Program-made: the position numbers and the translations under genes
DNA from: Magnolia sinica
Lineage: Eukaryota > Streptophyta > Magnoliopsida > Magnoliales > Magnoliaceae
DNA length: 64,000 nt
Direction of reading: 5' to 3'
NCBI RefSeq assembly: GCF_029962835.1
Contig: NC_080581.1
Coordinates: 22,334,001-22,398,000 of the forward strand
Notes under the pieces: generated by a model
Databases searched by the model: none
What the model saw: the letters and a program-made list of their open reading frames with translations, nothing else
What the model was told of the DNA's origin: nothing
In this document: piece by piece, positions 12,061-23,700 of the stretch
How the letters are laid out: each line of letters starts with the position of its first letter
Position numbering within the stretch: position 1 is the stretch's first letter

Positions 12061-12830
12061 TAAGTGAAAATTAGGATATCTTAGAGGTTTTCCAACAAGT
12101 CAAGATCAACATCCCTTTGTTGGATGTAATTAAATAGTTCTCATCTTATGCAAAATTCTTAAAGGATCGTTGTACGGTAAAGAACAAGCTACATGTACAT
12201 AAAAAAAGTCTTTTTGACTGAATAGGTGTGTGCCATCATAAATCAAAATACTCCCCTAAAATATAAAGATCATGGAAGTCCTACGATCTCATATGTAATA
12301 TGAAACTTCCAGGTTAATAAAGTACTTTTAGACTTTGGGGCAAGTGTCAATCTAATACCATACTCGGTATACTAGCAATTGAGCCTTGGTGAATTGAAAC
12401 CCACCAAAGCAACGTTACAATTGGCCAACCGCTCAACTAGGATACCAAGAGGTGTGATAGAAGATGTTTTGGTCTAAGTAGATAGATTCTACTACACACT
12501 AGACTTCATTGTCTTGGATACATCACCGGTTATGAATGTGAGTACTCAAATTCCTATCATCTGCTAATGCCACAATCAATTCCCGGAATGAGATTATGAA
12601 TAATTCTTTTAGGAAGACGACTATAAAATTGAATGTGTTTAATTTGCATAAACCACAAGAGGATGAGGACATAATTCATGAGGTAAAGTGATTGGAACAT
12701 TTAAAGATGATGAAACTCCAGAACCTCTAGAAGTATGCTTGACACACTTTGCGGATTCAAACGATCCTATGATACCAAACATAGTGAATGCCTTACGGGA
12801 TTGTGTCCCGATGCCTAACATTTGCCCAGA
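12061..12830 (+). pseudogene. protease region of element H, broken
   Basis: The pre-protease block (EVFQQVKINIPLLDV, then SYAKFLKDRCTVK) is followed by an aspartic protease core LLDFGASVNLIPYSVY. Here D-F-G-A at 12331-12342 replaces the usual D-T/S-G-A, and it is followed by the flap-like LQLANRSTRIPRGV. Several in-frame stops are present. It is the retroviral-type aspartic protease that would cleave the Gag-Pol polyprotein. The reading ends shortly before solo LTR A. Confidence 0.75.
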
Positions 12831-14605
12831 AGAAATTTTTTTGATGACACTCTTTCCACCAATACTAAATTCTTGCCATTACAGGTGGAGGAGCATTGTC
12901 ACGCCTCAAATCTGAAAATCAGGCTCACAAAATTTTCGATCACCAAATCCGGTGCCAACAGCCTTTGTAGTACCCCATTCTCAGCTCCCAGCATCCATAT
13001 GCCAGATTTCGATCTTGGGATCCTACAAGGTGGATTTTTCAATGTACATTTAACTCGTAATAAGTATAACCACAAGCTTACCCAAATCACAAAGGCAACA
13101 TCATCATCACATATCCACTAATATAAACAGTTGAATACAGTGCTGAAAGGGAAATACAAATGTCAAAATTAAAGCTCCAGAAGTCAGCTGCACGTTCCAA
13201 GCTCGACGCTGCTACAACCTAATGCCACCTGCATGCATCTATCGTGCATAAGCTTATAAAAAGTTTAGAGGGTGGTGTAAGTATGTGCACAAGATAAGTG
13301 CCAAGTATTCAATACAATGCCTTAATCATACAATATCGGAAATTACTAACAAGATCATGAATCATATGATATCAGAGTAAGCAGAAATACTGCAAGTCTA
13401 TAAATCATATAATATTGAATATACAATACAGATCAGATATATAAATGAGGAGTCATAGAGAGTCAAATATTAGATGTTGAGGATACAATGCAATATGCAA
13501 ATCCTGACGAGTCTAAGAATACCGCCAGCTGTATCTAGGCCATATAAATGCATAAGCATGACAACCCAAAATGTTAAATGCCACAGATGCAATGCTATAT
13601 GTGGTGCGAATGAAATGACTAAGCTGGAGTGAAGTCGGGATGATAATACGTAGTATCATAGGTTATGAGGTCCATCACAAGAGACTTCTTTCTAACTAGT
13701 CTCATACCTAAATTTGGATAGCCAGACTCAATGTGGTAGACTCTTGATCTCAGGTTAGTCGCGAGCCCAACCAAAATTCTGGTCATACGAAGGTACACAA
13801 TAATTAGTTACGCACCACCAGCCTAAGTGAATAGTGAATGAATGAATATGCAACTCCTACTCGATAAGTCCATGTATCAATACTGTACATCTCTGGGATC
13901 ATCACCGAGGTCTAATACACTCCAAGCTGGCTACCGCCCCGGCCGACCGCGCAGCCTAGTGAGTAAAAAAGACCTCACTACCTGCCTGCTAGTAGTTTAC
14001 CAATGCCTACTCGACTCGTTGATAGTGGGCCCATTTGGGAGCTAGTCTAACTCAGCCTAGCTTACATCAGCCTCACTCGGGCGGATAAGGTCACACCCCC
14101 TCCCAATCGACCATGACACAGTGAGAGACGCGGCTTACTGGTACTCGACACTTAGGCGCTTATGTATCCACTCGGTCTAGACATTGGGGCATCTCCTGGC
14201 CACGAAGGTTTATGGACTTTCACCCATGGACATCCAAAGTGCCCAAATGATTAGAACCAAACATTTCCCGTGTCTTATCTGGCCATCAACGATATGCTTG
14301 TGGAGGCTACGACCCTGATGTCGCTAGGGTGTACAGTAGTCACCATCATATAATGCGAGATGTATGAGTCACACAGTCTAATCATACATCAATCCTACGC
14401 ATACTGTGCACTCATGTGGGATAACTCCGCCTATCAAGGAGTCCCATAAACCACCTGCACTATGGCATATGCGGTGGTCAATCATATCTCAAAATAAATA
14501 TGCAGATGATGCGTATAGGCATGTATCATAATGCTATGTTGTCACATACTCATAATCGGCATCAATAACCGGGATCGATAATCAACATCGATAATCGGCG
14601 TCAAT

Positions 14606-15810
14606 AATGTGGACATTTAACCAACATTGTCACCAAGGAGTGACCCACATAGAGCCTAACATATAGTGGACTCATAACCTCACAAAGGGCCTAATATATA
14701 ACACCATGGGCTCCACTTAAGGGCTAAATATACATCATGATGGGCCATCCTCATGGGCCCAATATACATCACAATGGACTCCATCACCTGACCCTCATAT
14801 GCATTACAATGTGCCTCATCACATAGGCCTAATATACATCACAATGGGCCTTCAACACGGGCTGAATACACATCATAATGGGCCTCAAATACGGGTCGCA
14901 TATATATCATATTAGGTCTCGTTAATCAGTCTCGGCCTCGGTGGTTAGCCTCAACAGTTAGAATCGGCCTCGACAATTAAAATCGGTCATGACAATCAGA
15001 ATCGGCCTCAACAATCGGAATCGACTTCAACAATTGGAATCGGCCTCAATAATCGGCCTCGACAATCAGAATCAGCCTTGAAAAATGGAATCGGCCTCAA
15101 CAATCGGCCTCGATAGTTAGAATCGACCTCGATAATCAGAATCGGAATTAGCCTCAACAATCCTAATCAGCCTCGATAATCAGAATTGGCCTCAATAATT
15201 GACCTCGACAATCGAAATTGGAATCGACCTCGATAATCGGCCGCCTCGACAATCAGAATCGGCCTCGATAATTGGATTTGACCTCAACAATTAGCCTTGA
15301 CAAATGGAATCGGCCTTGATAATCAAAATTGGATTCGGCCTCAATAATCGGCCTCGACAAATGGAATCGGCCTCGATAATCGAAATCAAAATCAGCCTCA
15401 AAATTGGAATCGACCTCGATAATCGGCCGCCTCGATAATCAGAATCGGCCTCAACAATCGGCCTCGATAATCGGAATGAGCCTTGATAAACGGAATCGGC
15501 CTCGACAATCGGAATTGTCCTCGATAAACAGAATCGACCTCGACAGTCAGAATCAGCCTCTATAATCGGCCTAGACAATCGGAATCAGCCTCAACAATTG
15601 GCCTCGATAATCGAAATCGACCTCGATAATCGAAATCGAAATCGGCCTCGACAATCGGAATCAGCCTCGATAATCAGCCACCTCGACAATCAGAATCACC
15701 TTCGACAATCAAAATCGATAATTGGCCTAACAAAGGGCCTAAGGGAGGGTCACAATGTGGATATTTAACCATCATTGCCCATTAATGTGGACATTCAACC
15801 AACATTGCTC
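14606..15810. repeat. expanded region with ~19-bp minisatellite inside LTR A
   Basis: About 40 imperfect copies of a unit like ggcctcgacaatcggaatc fill about 14930-15740. The block is bracketed by near-copies of aatgtggacatttaacca (at 14606 and again at 15757-15790). Copy B has this bracket motif near 47040-47100 without the minisatellite, so about 1.15 kb was gained in A by duplication and array growth. Confidence 0.85.
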
Positions 15811-15817
15811 CTAAGGA

Positions 15818-16420
15818 GTGGCCCTCATAGGGCCAAACGTACAGTGGGCCCACAGCCACACACAAGGGCCTAGCATACATCATCATGGGCCTCGCTTATG
15901 GGGCATATATGCATCACATTGGGCTTCACTCATGGGCCAATATATATATCACATCGGGCCATATCAAATAGGCCGAATCAAATGGACCGAATCAAATGGG
16001 CCGAATCAATGGGCCGAATCAAATGGGCTAAGTCGAATGGGCTGAAAATACTTCTCAATGGGCCTTATCATATGGGCCATAAACACATCACATCAGGCCT
16101 TTCCCCTGGGCCTCGAATACATCACAACGGGCCACAACCCATGGGCTTCAAATACACAATACGTGGGCCCTATACATGGGCCAAATATACATCACAGGTG
16201 GGCCCTACACATGGGCCTCATACACATCAAGTGGGCTGCATCAATGGGCCGCACTAATGGGCCTCATACACATCAAATGGGCTGCATCAATGGGCCGCAC
16301 TAATGGGCCTCATAGATGGGTTACAAATATATCAAGGTGAACCTCACAGATGGGCCAGAAGTATATCAAAGTGGGCCTCTCGACTGGGCCACAAAAACTC
16401 ATCAAAGTGGGCCTCAAGTG
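15818..16420. repeat. short tandem repeats of the atgggcc theme in LTR A
   Basis: Repeated words gaatcaaatgggcc (15970-16030) and a ~58-bp unit with gcatcaatgggccgcactaa present twice (16228-16315). Open frames here are translated repeats, not genes. Confidence 0.75.
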
Positions 16421-16529
16421 GGAGCTTGGATTATATCTAAAATCATTTCAATAGTTGCAGGTGCAACATGTGTATCATTATACATTATCATTCCATGGGG
16501 CACATGGCCCACTAATGATGATTAGCACT

Positions 16530-17750
16530 GTCCAAACATTATCCAGGTAAATCAACACCATACAAACATTTCCCATGTAAATCAGCACTATCCAAACATT
16601 CTCCTCGTAAATCAGCACCATCCAAACATTGTCTAGGTAAATCAGCACCATCCAAACATCGTCCAGCTAAATTAGCACCATCCAACCATTACCAGCACTG
16701 TCCAAACATTGCCAACACTATCTAAACACTGCCAGCACTGTCCAAACACTCTGGACGGTGTGGATATAAACATACATCGAGGTGGGGTCCACAACACCGT
16801 CCAAAACATGGTCCAGCTCTGTCCAAATATTTTGGACGGTATGGATATAATGTAAACATTAAGGTCGGTCTCACACATGTGGCCCACCAAAGATTTGGAT
16901 TTGCCTCACATCCAAATGGACGGTGAGGAGAATACATACATCAAGGTGGCTGCCATACACGTGGCCCACCAGAGATTTGAATATGCTTCATTATTTATTT
17001 ATTTTATATCTCAAGCCTTAGGATGATCTCACCAGATGGATGGACGGTATAGATGAAATCCATACATCAGCTGGGTCCCACCGTCCAACCATATGAACGG
17101 TGTACTAACACCAACCAATCCCCTCCAATTAGGTGGGTTCCCACGTGGGGCCCACCAAATCATTATATGTAATATATACATCTATGTATTATATATTATT
17201 ATTATTATTATTATTATTAAAAATCTTCCAACGTCCAGGCCCTGGACGGACGGCCTGGACGTGGTAAACGTATAACGTGGTGGTCCCCACCACTGTAGGT
17301 GGATCCCACATGCTAAATGGATGAACGGTGTGGAGATAACACATACCACGTGGGCTTCACATGCTGGACAGCATGTACGTACAACACATACATCAAAGGA
17401 GGGCCCCATCTAGCAAAACGTCCAGATGGATGGCTGGATGGAACAGATACATCATGGTGGTGCACAGAACTTGCTAACGTCAATACTACAGTAGTTATAT
17501 GCTGCTGTGTAGCTGTGGGACCCACAAAACTTGCTGATCATCAGCACAACAGCTACTGCTACATGGTGTGGCCTGCTGGCCCATCGTCTAAATGGATGGC
17601 TAGGATATAATACATAAATCAAGGTGGCCCACGGTTGGACAACACCTATTTTATGTGGGTACCACCGTCCAGGGCATCTGGATGGTGTGGAATAACATAT
17701 ACATCACGACAATCCACACAGGTGGACGGTGTGGATCAACATCAAGGTGG
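16530..17750. repeat. repeat-rich mid part of LTR A
   Basis: Bases 16530-16750 are repeats of the type atcagcaccatccaaacat. After that come many words such as ggacggtgtggat and catacatcaaggtggg. An ATT microsatellite lies at 17198-17217. No coding signal. Confidence 0.6.
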
Positions 17751-17760
17751 GCCACAAAAT

Positions 17761-17765
<5 letters not shown>

Positions 17766-17809
<44 letters not shown>
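17766..17809. repeat. (GA)n microsatellite in LTR A
   Basis: Uninterrupted GA dinucleotides. The matching part of B (about 45328-45341) has a shorter CT run on the opposite strand, as expected for inverted copies. Confidence 0.9.
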
Positions 17810-17812
<3 letters not shown>

Positions 17813-18545
17813 GTGAGGGGAGGGACCCCGCCACTATGGGCCCTCCCTATACATTGCATACATCAAGATGGGTCCCACTAAATGTGGGCCCTTAAATCAT
17901 AAAAAATAAAATAAAGATCACCCACCTTTGATCTTCTTGGACTCCTTCCACCGATGTGATCAAGAGCTCCAAGGGGTGGATTTTAACGGTTAAGATCGGC
18001 TTTGAAGGGTTGGATTGAGTGGTAGGGAGTGGGCCACGTAAAGCTCCCTCATGGAGCTTACTTGGACGTGGGTTACTCTCATGGAGCTTGGGAGAAAAAT
18101 GAGGGAGAGATGAGAGAGAGAGAGAGAGGTGATGTGGTGATGGAGTGATGGGGAGAGGGATGGCTGAAGTGATGGAAAGTTGGCTTTTAGGGATGGGTGG
18201 TTGTACTTGGGGATGGGTGTGAGTGATGAGAGTCATGTGTACTTGATTGATATGATTGATGGAATTCTCTAGGGATTAGCGATGCACGACATTTTTCTTG
18301 AACTAAACATGGTCCACATCTCCTGGCCCGAGTATCACCTCAGCGTGTGAGACGTGACATCGGAACTGCGACGACGGTACGATCGCAAGGATACAAGTCT
18401 CGGGTCGAGCTGACTCTGATATACGGGACATGACTCAAGATCGCGTGTAAACACCGATAACAGATTGCGGGTCACCGGAATTCAACTACGAGGACCGCGG
18501 AAGCCTACAGATTGGTACGGGCTAGGATACGGGTCTCACAAGCAT

Positions 18546-18720
18546 TCTGAACTGAAGTTTGATACTTCAGATTCAATGGTGACTATGTTGGTTAAAAACT
18601 TGTATGCTATTCAACTATTTATAATCTCTTATTCACCTTGGTATACTAATATTGAAAATTTTTCTGCTGTAGACGAATCATACATTCTTTGGACACCTCA
18701 TTAAACTAAGATGAACATCT
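18546..18720 (+). pseudogene. distal coding scrap of element H next to LTR A
   Basis: With solo LTR A removed, the frame ending in VEEH continues at the AGCAT site into SELKFDTSDSMV and then YSPWYTNIENF. The latter resembles the P-W-x-A-D-I segment found before the integrase zinc finger in Athila-like pol. This suggests a deletion that fused the post-protease part to the pre-integrase part. Only about 60 codons are readable. Confidence 0.45.
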
Positions 18721-19602
18721 TTGATGAGGTGCATATTTTTCTCTGGACGATGACAGTTTAAGACATCCAAACTTTCTCTAAAGTAGGTTTGTGGAAGATC
18801 TTGTTGAAAATTTCACTGAGAAATCTGTTAAGATACTTGCTAGAGGAAGAACCGATGCATTGGCATAAACGATAGTTTAGTATTAGGATTAGATTTATTG
18901 CTTTCTTAGGACTTAGGACTAGGATAGTTTCTTTTTGTTAAGTTTCATGCTAACCACTTTATCTTTTAAAAGACTTTAGATCAATTCAATTTCCTTCTTC
19001 AAGTAATATCCTTCTTACTCACTTCTCTTTATTCTTCGTTGTCTCATGTTGAGTTGCTTGCTTACACTTTATACATTGAGGGCAATATAAATTTCAGGTT
19101 AGGGGTGAGATTAGATAGATTTACTCGACATTTTTCTAGTTTTAGAGCAATTTTTTTTTCAAAAATTTTCAAATTTCTATTTCAACACTTCTTAAGAAAG
19201 TGAATTTTCGGTATAATTAAGACACATGCTGAGTTTTATGAAGATATGAAATAAAACATTAGAAATCCAGAATCTAGTGAATTTGTAGACTTGTGTCTAA
19301 GTTCTCCTAATTAGTTAGTTAATAGAAAATATTAAACCATGAATTTATTCTAGCACACAATCCACATCTAACTTATAATCAGTGAAGTTGTTTACTTTAT
19401 AGTGATAGTATGTTAATTACTTAAAGTGACTAAGAATCGGGGTTGGAGATCATTATCAACCTAAAAGAGTTAAAGGAAGAAACCAAACCAACTAGAAAAT
19501 AATGAGATGTTGTGACACTAGAACTACATGTAGTTGATGAAATTGCGTTGAATAGTTTACCACAGTACGTGCGGAAGCTTGGCTGAGCTATAGAATTATG
19601 GT
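18721..19602 (+). other. 3' non-coding part of element H
   Basis: Contains tacattgagggcaat at 19071-19085 followed by a G-rich stretch ttaggggtgagatt (19099-19112), the widely shared 3' tract of Athila/Tat elements. The rest is AT-rich with no recognised domain. It ends where the LTR of element E begins at 19603. Confidence 0.6.
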
Positions 19603-19909
19603 TGAGTCCTAGAGGGGGTGATTAGGAGCACTTTAAAATTTTTTTGCCTAATTAATATAATTTACCAATTAAAACTAATAAGAAAAATTAACATTGAGGC
19701 TTCAACACTAAAGTGGGTCCAATCACATAGACTATAAGAGATGAAACAATTATGCAGTTAGTCTAAAAGAGATAATGAGCTTGTGTGTTCTTTCAAGTTA
19801 AGTTCCTAGCATGTTACTCAATTCAAGCATTCACATGATTTAACTAATCAAACGCAAAAGCATGAATAGAATTGTGCTTAAATGACAATTACAAGCACAA
19901 GCATGTGTA
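19603..19909 (-). repeat. 3' LTR of element E, end fragment
   Basis: Starts TGAGTCCTAGAGGGGGTGAT on the plus strand, like the end of the LTR of element G (TGTCCTAGAGGGGG at 61502). The tcctagagggggtgaatagga phrase is a common LTR terminus in SIRE-like elements. The remainder of the LTR resumes at 39849 after the CACTA element. Net LTR length is 1,642 bp, near the 1,813 bp of G. Confidence 0.7.
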
Positions 19910-19924
19910 TACTACGCTAAAACT

Positions 19925-20395
19925 ATGAAAAAAGGACGGTCCAAAATCGTCTCAAATGACCAAAAAGGGCGGTCATGAACCGTCGCAAGGGCCGTTAAAT
20001 TTTGACGTGTCGTATTACTTAAAGGACGGTCGAAAACCGTCATTTTTATTGACGAAAAAAAGACGATCATGAACTATTCTAAAAAAGGACGGTTGTGAAC
20101 CGTCCTTAAAAAGGACGATCTCTTATAAGCCTTTAAAGGACGGCCATCGACCGTCCTTTAAAATGACGGTCATGGACTGTCCTTAAAAAAGACTGTCATA
20201 GACCATCTCTGATAAGCCTTCAAAGGACGACCATAGACCGTCCTTTAAAAGGACAGTCATGGGCCATCCTTAAAAAGGACTGTCATGGACCGTCTCTTAT
20301 AGGCCTTCAAAGGATGGCCATAGAGCATCCTTTAAAAGGATGGTCATGGACCGTCCTTAAAAAGGACTGTCATGGACCGTCCTTTATAAGAATGT
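19925..20395. repeat. left subterminal repeat block of the CACTA element
   Basis: More than ten inverted short units of the form aaaggacggtc...gaccgtccttt, often with catgga or catcga between. Such blocks bind transposase in EnSpm-type elements (family knowledge). Units differ in flank from those at the right end. Confidence 0.85.
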
Positions 20396-20780
20396 GAATA
20401 TACACCTGTTACAATATATTTCATTATATTCTTCCTGATATACACCTGTTATATAATATATTTTATCATATTCACATTCACATCCATCTAAACAACCCAA
20501 ACTACATAAATCCAACATAAACTACATTCATCCAAACATAAACTACATCCATCCAAACACAAGCAATCTTATCCACATTACATTCATCCACACATAAATA
20601 CGTATAGGTTTAACATCATAAATAAAAAAAGAAAAAAAATCAGCAACAATTTTCTTTTTGTGTCTTTCACCTGAAAAAAAATATTAAACCAACAAAACAT
20701 TATAATTCAGAATCATGAAGAATTGCATAAACTTCTTCCAAAAAAGTGGGCACTTTTTAAAATAAATCTGATTATTAAAA
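20396..20780. other. spacer between subterminal block and array
   Basis: AT-rich, with two copies of tacacctgtta and several copies of aaactacatccatccaaaca (20490-20600). No gene. Confidence 0.6.
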
Positions 20781-23700
20781 TAGGTTTAGGTTTAGGTTTT
20801 AGGTTTTAGGTTTAGGATTAGGTTCTAGGTTATAGGTTACAAGTTTAGGTTATAGGTTATAGGTTAAGGTTTAGGTTATAGGTTCTGGTCTAGGTTTACG
20901 TTAAGGTTTAGGCTTAGGTTATAGGTTTAAGTTAAGGTTTAGCTTTTAGTTATAGGTTATAGTATATATGTTATAGCTTTAGAGAATTGAGAATAGGTTA
21001 AGGCTAAGGTTTAGGTTTAGGAAATCGGGTCCAAGTTCAGGATCAGGTTTAGGTTTGGGTTATCAAGTTTAGGTTAGGGAGTTGAGATTAGGATTGAGTG
21101 TAGGTTTAGGTTCAAGGATTTAAGAATACATTTCGATTTTAGGTTTAGGTTTAGGTTTTAGGCTTATGTTTAGGTTATAGGTTTAGGTTATAATTGCAGG
21201 TAATAGGTTTAGGTTTATGTTAGGTTATAGGTTAAGGTTTAGGTTTAGGAAATCGGGTTCGGGTTCGGGATCGAGTTTAGGTTTTCAAGTTTAGGTTTAG
21301 GTTTAGGTTAGGGAGTTGAGATTAGGATTAGGTGTAGGCTTAGGTTTAGGGATTTGAAAATATATTTCGATTTTAGGTTTAGGTTTAGGTTTTAGGCTTA
21401 TGTTTAGGTTATAGGTTTAGGTTTAGGTTAGGTTATAGGTTAAGGTTTAGGTTTAGGAAATCGGGTTCGGGTTCGGAATTGGGTTTAGGTTTGGGTTTTC
21501 AAGTTTAGGTTTAGGTTTAGGTTAGGGAGTTAAGATTAGGATTAGGTGTAGGTTTAGGTTTAGGGATTTGAGAATACATTTAGGTTTTAGGTTTAGGTTT
21601 AGGTTATAGGCTATAGGTTTAGGTTTAGGTTTAGGTTAAGCTTTAGGTTTAGGTCATCAGCTATAGGTTTAGGGAATTGAGAATATGTTAATGTTTAGGT
21701 TTAGGAAATTGGGTACGGGTTCGGGATCGGGTTTAGGTTTGGGTTTTCAAGTTTAGGTTTAGGTTTAGGTTAAGGAGTTGAGATTAGGATTAGGTGTAGG
21801 TTTAGGTTTAGGCATTTGAGAATACATTTAGGTTTTAGGTTTAGGTTTAGGTTTAGGTTATAGGTTATTGGTTTAGGTTAAATTTTTAAGTTTAGGTTTA
21901 GGTTTAGGTTTAGGTTATAAGCTATAGGTTTAGAGAATTGAGAATAGGTTAAGGTTTAGGTTTAGGAAATCGGGTTCGGGTTTAGGTTTGGATTTTCAAG
22001 TTTAGGTTTAGGTTTAGGTTATGGAGTTGAGATTAGGATTAGGTGTAGGTTTAGGTTTAGGGATTTGAGAATATATTAGGTTTTAGGTTTATGTTTAGGT
22101 TATATGTTATAGGTTTAGGCTTAGGTTTAGGTATATGTTATATGCTATAGGTTTAGGGAATTGAGAATAGGTGAAGGTTTAGGTTTAGGAAATCGGGTTC
22201 GGGTTCGAGATCGGGTTTAGGTTTGGGTTTTCAAGTTTAGGTTTAGGTTAGGGAGTTGAGATTAGGATTAGGTGTAGGTTTAGGTTTAGGGATTTGAGAA
22301 TACATTTAGGTTTTAGGTTTAGGTTTAGGTTGTAGGTTATAGGTTTAGGTTTAGGTTTAGGTTAAGGTTATAGGTTATAGGTTTAGGTTTAGTTTTAGGG
22401 AATTGAGAATAGGTTAAGGTTTAGGATTAGGAAATCGGGTTCGGGTTCGGGATCAGATTTTGGTTTGGGTTTTCAAGTTTAAGTTTAGGTTTAGGTTAGA
22501 GAGTTGAGATTAGGATTAGGTGTTGGCTTAGGTTTAGGGATTTGAGAATACATTTAGGTTTACGTTTAAGAAATCGGGTTCGGGTTCGGGATCGGGTTTA
22601 GGTTTGAATTTTCAAGTTTAGGTGTAGGTTTAGGTTAAGGAGTTGAGATTAGGATTATGTGTAGGTTTAGTTTTAGGGATTTGAGAATACATTTAAGTTT
22701 TAGGTTTATTTTTAAGTTATATGTTATAGGTTTAGGTTTAGGTTTAGGTTAAGGTTTCGACTTAGGTTATAAGCAATAGGTTTAAGGAATTGAGAATAGG
22801 TTAAGGTTTAGGTTTAGAAAATCGTGTTCGGGTTCGGGATCGTGTTTAGGTTTAGGTTAGGGAGTTGAGAATAGGATTATGTGTAGGTTTAGGTTTAGGG
22901 ATTTGAGTATACATTTAGGTTTTAGGTTTAGGTTACAGGTTTAGGTTTAGGTTTAGGTTTAGGTTTAGGTTATAAGCTATAGGTTTAGGGAATTGAGAAT
23001 AGGTTAAGGTTTAGGTTTAGGAAATCGGGTTGGGGTTCGAGATCGGGTTTAGGTTTTGGTTTTCAAGTTTAGGTTTAGGTTTAGGTTAGGGAGTTAAGAT
23101 TAGGATCAGGTGTAGGTTTAGGTTTAGGGATTTCAGAATACATTTAGGTTTTAGGTTTAGGTTTAGGTTTAGGTTATAGGTTACATGTTTAGGTTTAGGT
23201 TAAGGTTTAGGTTTAGGCTTAGGTCTAGGTTATAAGATATAGGTTAGGGAATTGGGAAAAGGTTAAGGTTTAAGTTTAGGAAATCAGGTTCGGGTTCGGG
23301 ATCGGGTTTAGGTTTGGGTTTTTAAGTTTAACTTTAGGTTTAGGTTAGGGAGTTGAGATTAGGATTAGGTGTAGGTTTATGTTTAAATATTTGAGAATAC
23401 ATTTAGGTTTTAGGTTTAGGTTCAGGTTATAAGTTACAGGTCTAGGTTTAGGTTTAGGTTAAAGTTATAGGTTATAGGTTTAGGTTTAGGTTAAGGTTTA
23501 GGTTATAAGATATAGGTTTAGGGAATTGGGAATAGGTTAATGTTTAGGTTTAGAAAATCGGGTTCGGGTTTAGGTTTGGGTTTTCAAGTTTAGGTTTAGG
23601 TTTATATTAGGGAGTTGAGATTAGGATTAGGTGTAGGTTTAGGTTTAGGGATTTGAGAATACATTTAGGTTTTAGGTTTAGGTTTAGGTTATAGGTTACA

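Larger units (their letters stand above)
12897..18540. mobile_element. solo LTR A (5.6 kb, long gypsy-type LTR)
   Basis: Runs TGTCACGCC...GGGTCTCACA with 5-bp target duplications AGCAT on both sides (12892-12896 and 18541-18545). It contains no coding domain and no internal terminal direct repeat, so it is read as a solo LTR. It is homologous along its length, in inverted orientation, to solo LTR B (44525-50716): matching blocks are 12897-13090 with 50520-50716, 13880-14120 with 49870-50120, 14130-14480 with 47270-47610, and 18350-18540 with 44525-44720. Compared with other gypsy LTRs the GCGTGACA side is probably the 3' end, which would put A on the minus strand and B on the plus strand. The lineage is probably Tekay-like. 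Confidence 0.85.
8572..19602 (+). mobile_element. element H: Athila/Tat-like Ty3/gypsy retrotransposon, internally deleted
   Basis: The visible part runs from the 5' LTR at 8572 to 19602, where element E interrupts it. Order: LTR (8572-10124), degenerate primer site, broken gag and protease (10422-12800), solo LTR A, a short distal piece (18546-18720), then the characteristic 3' tract with cattgagggcaat near 19073. No reverse transcriptase or RNase H motif is visible between protease and the distal piece, so the copy is internally deleted. The 3' LTR is not in the window and should lie to the right of the nested elements. The 5-bp flank on the left is GCTAT (8567-8571). Confidence 0.75.

Noticed and set aside
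15291-15578. 95-codon minus-strand repetitive frame
   Set aside because: Translation of the 19-bp minisatellite.
17892-18236. 114-codon minus-strand frame in LTR A
   Set aside because: Pro/Ser-rich, low complexity, not conserved in the matching part of LTR B.
12897-18540. A as a complete retrotransposon rather than a solo LTR
   Set aside because: No internal direct terminal repeats, no primer site or coding domain; ends and target duplication fit a solo LTR, though a degenerate complete element cannot be fully excluded.
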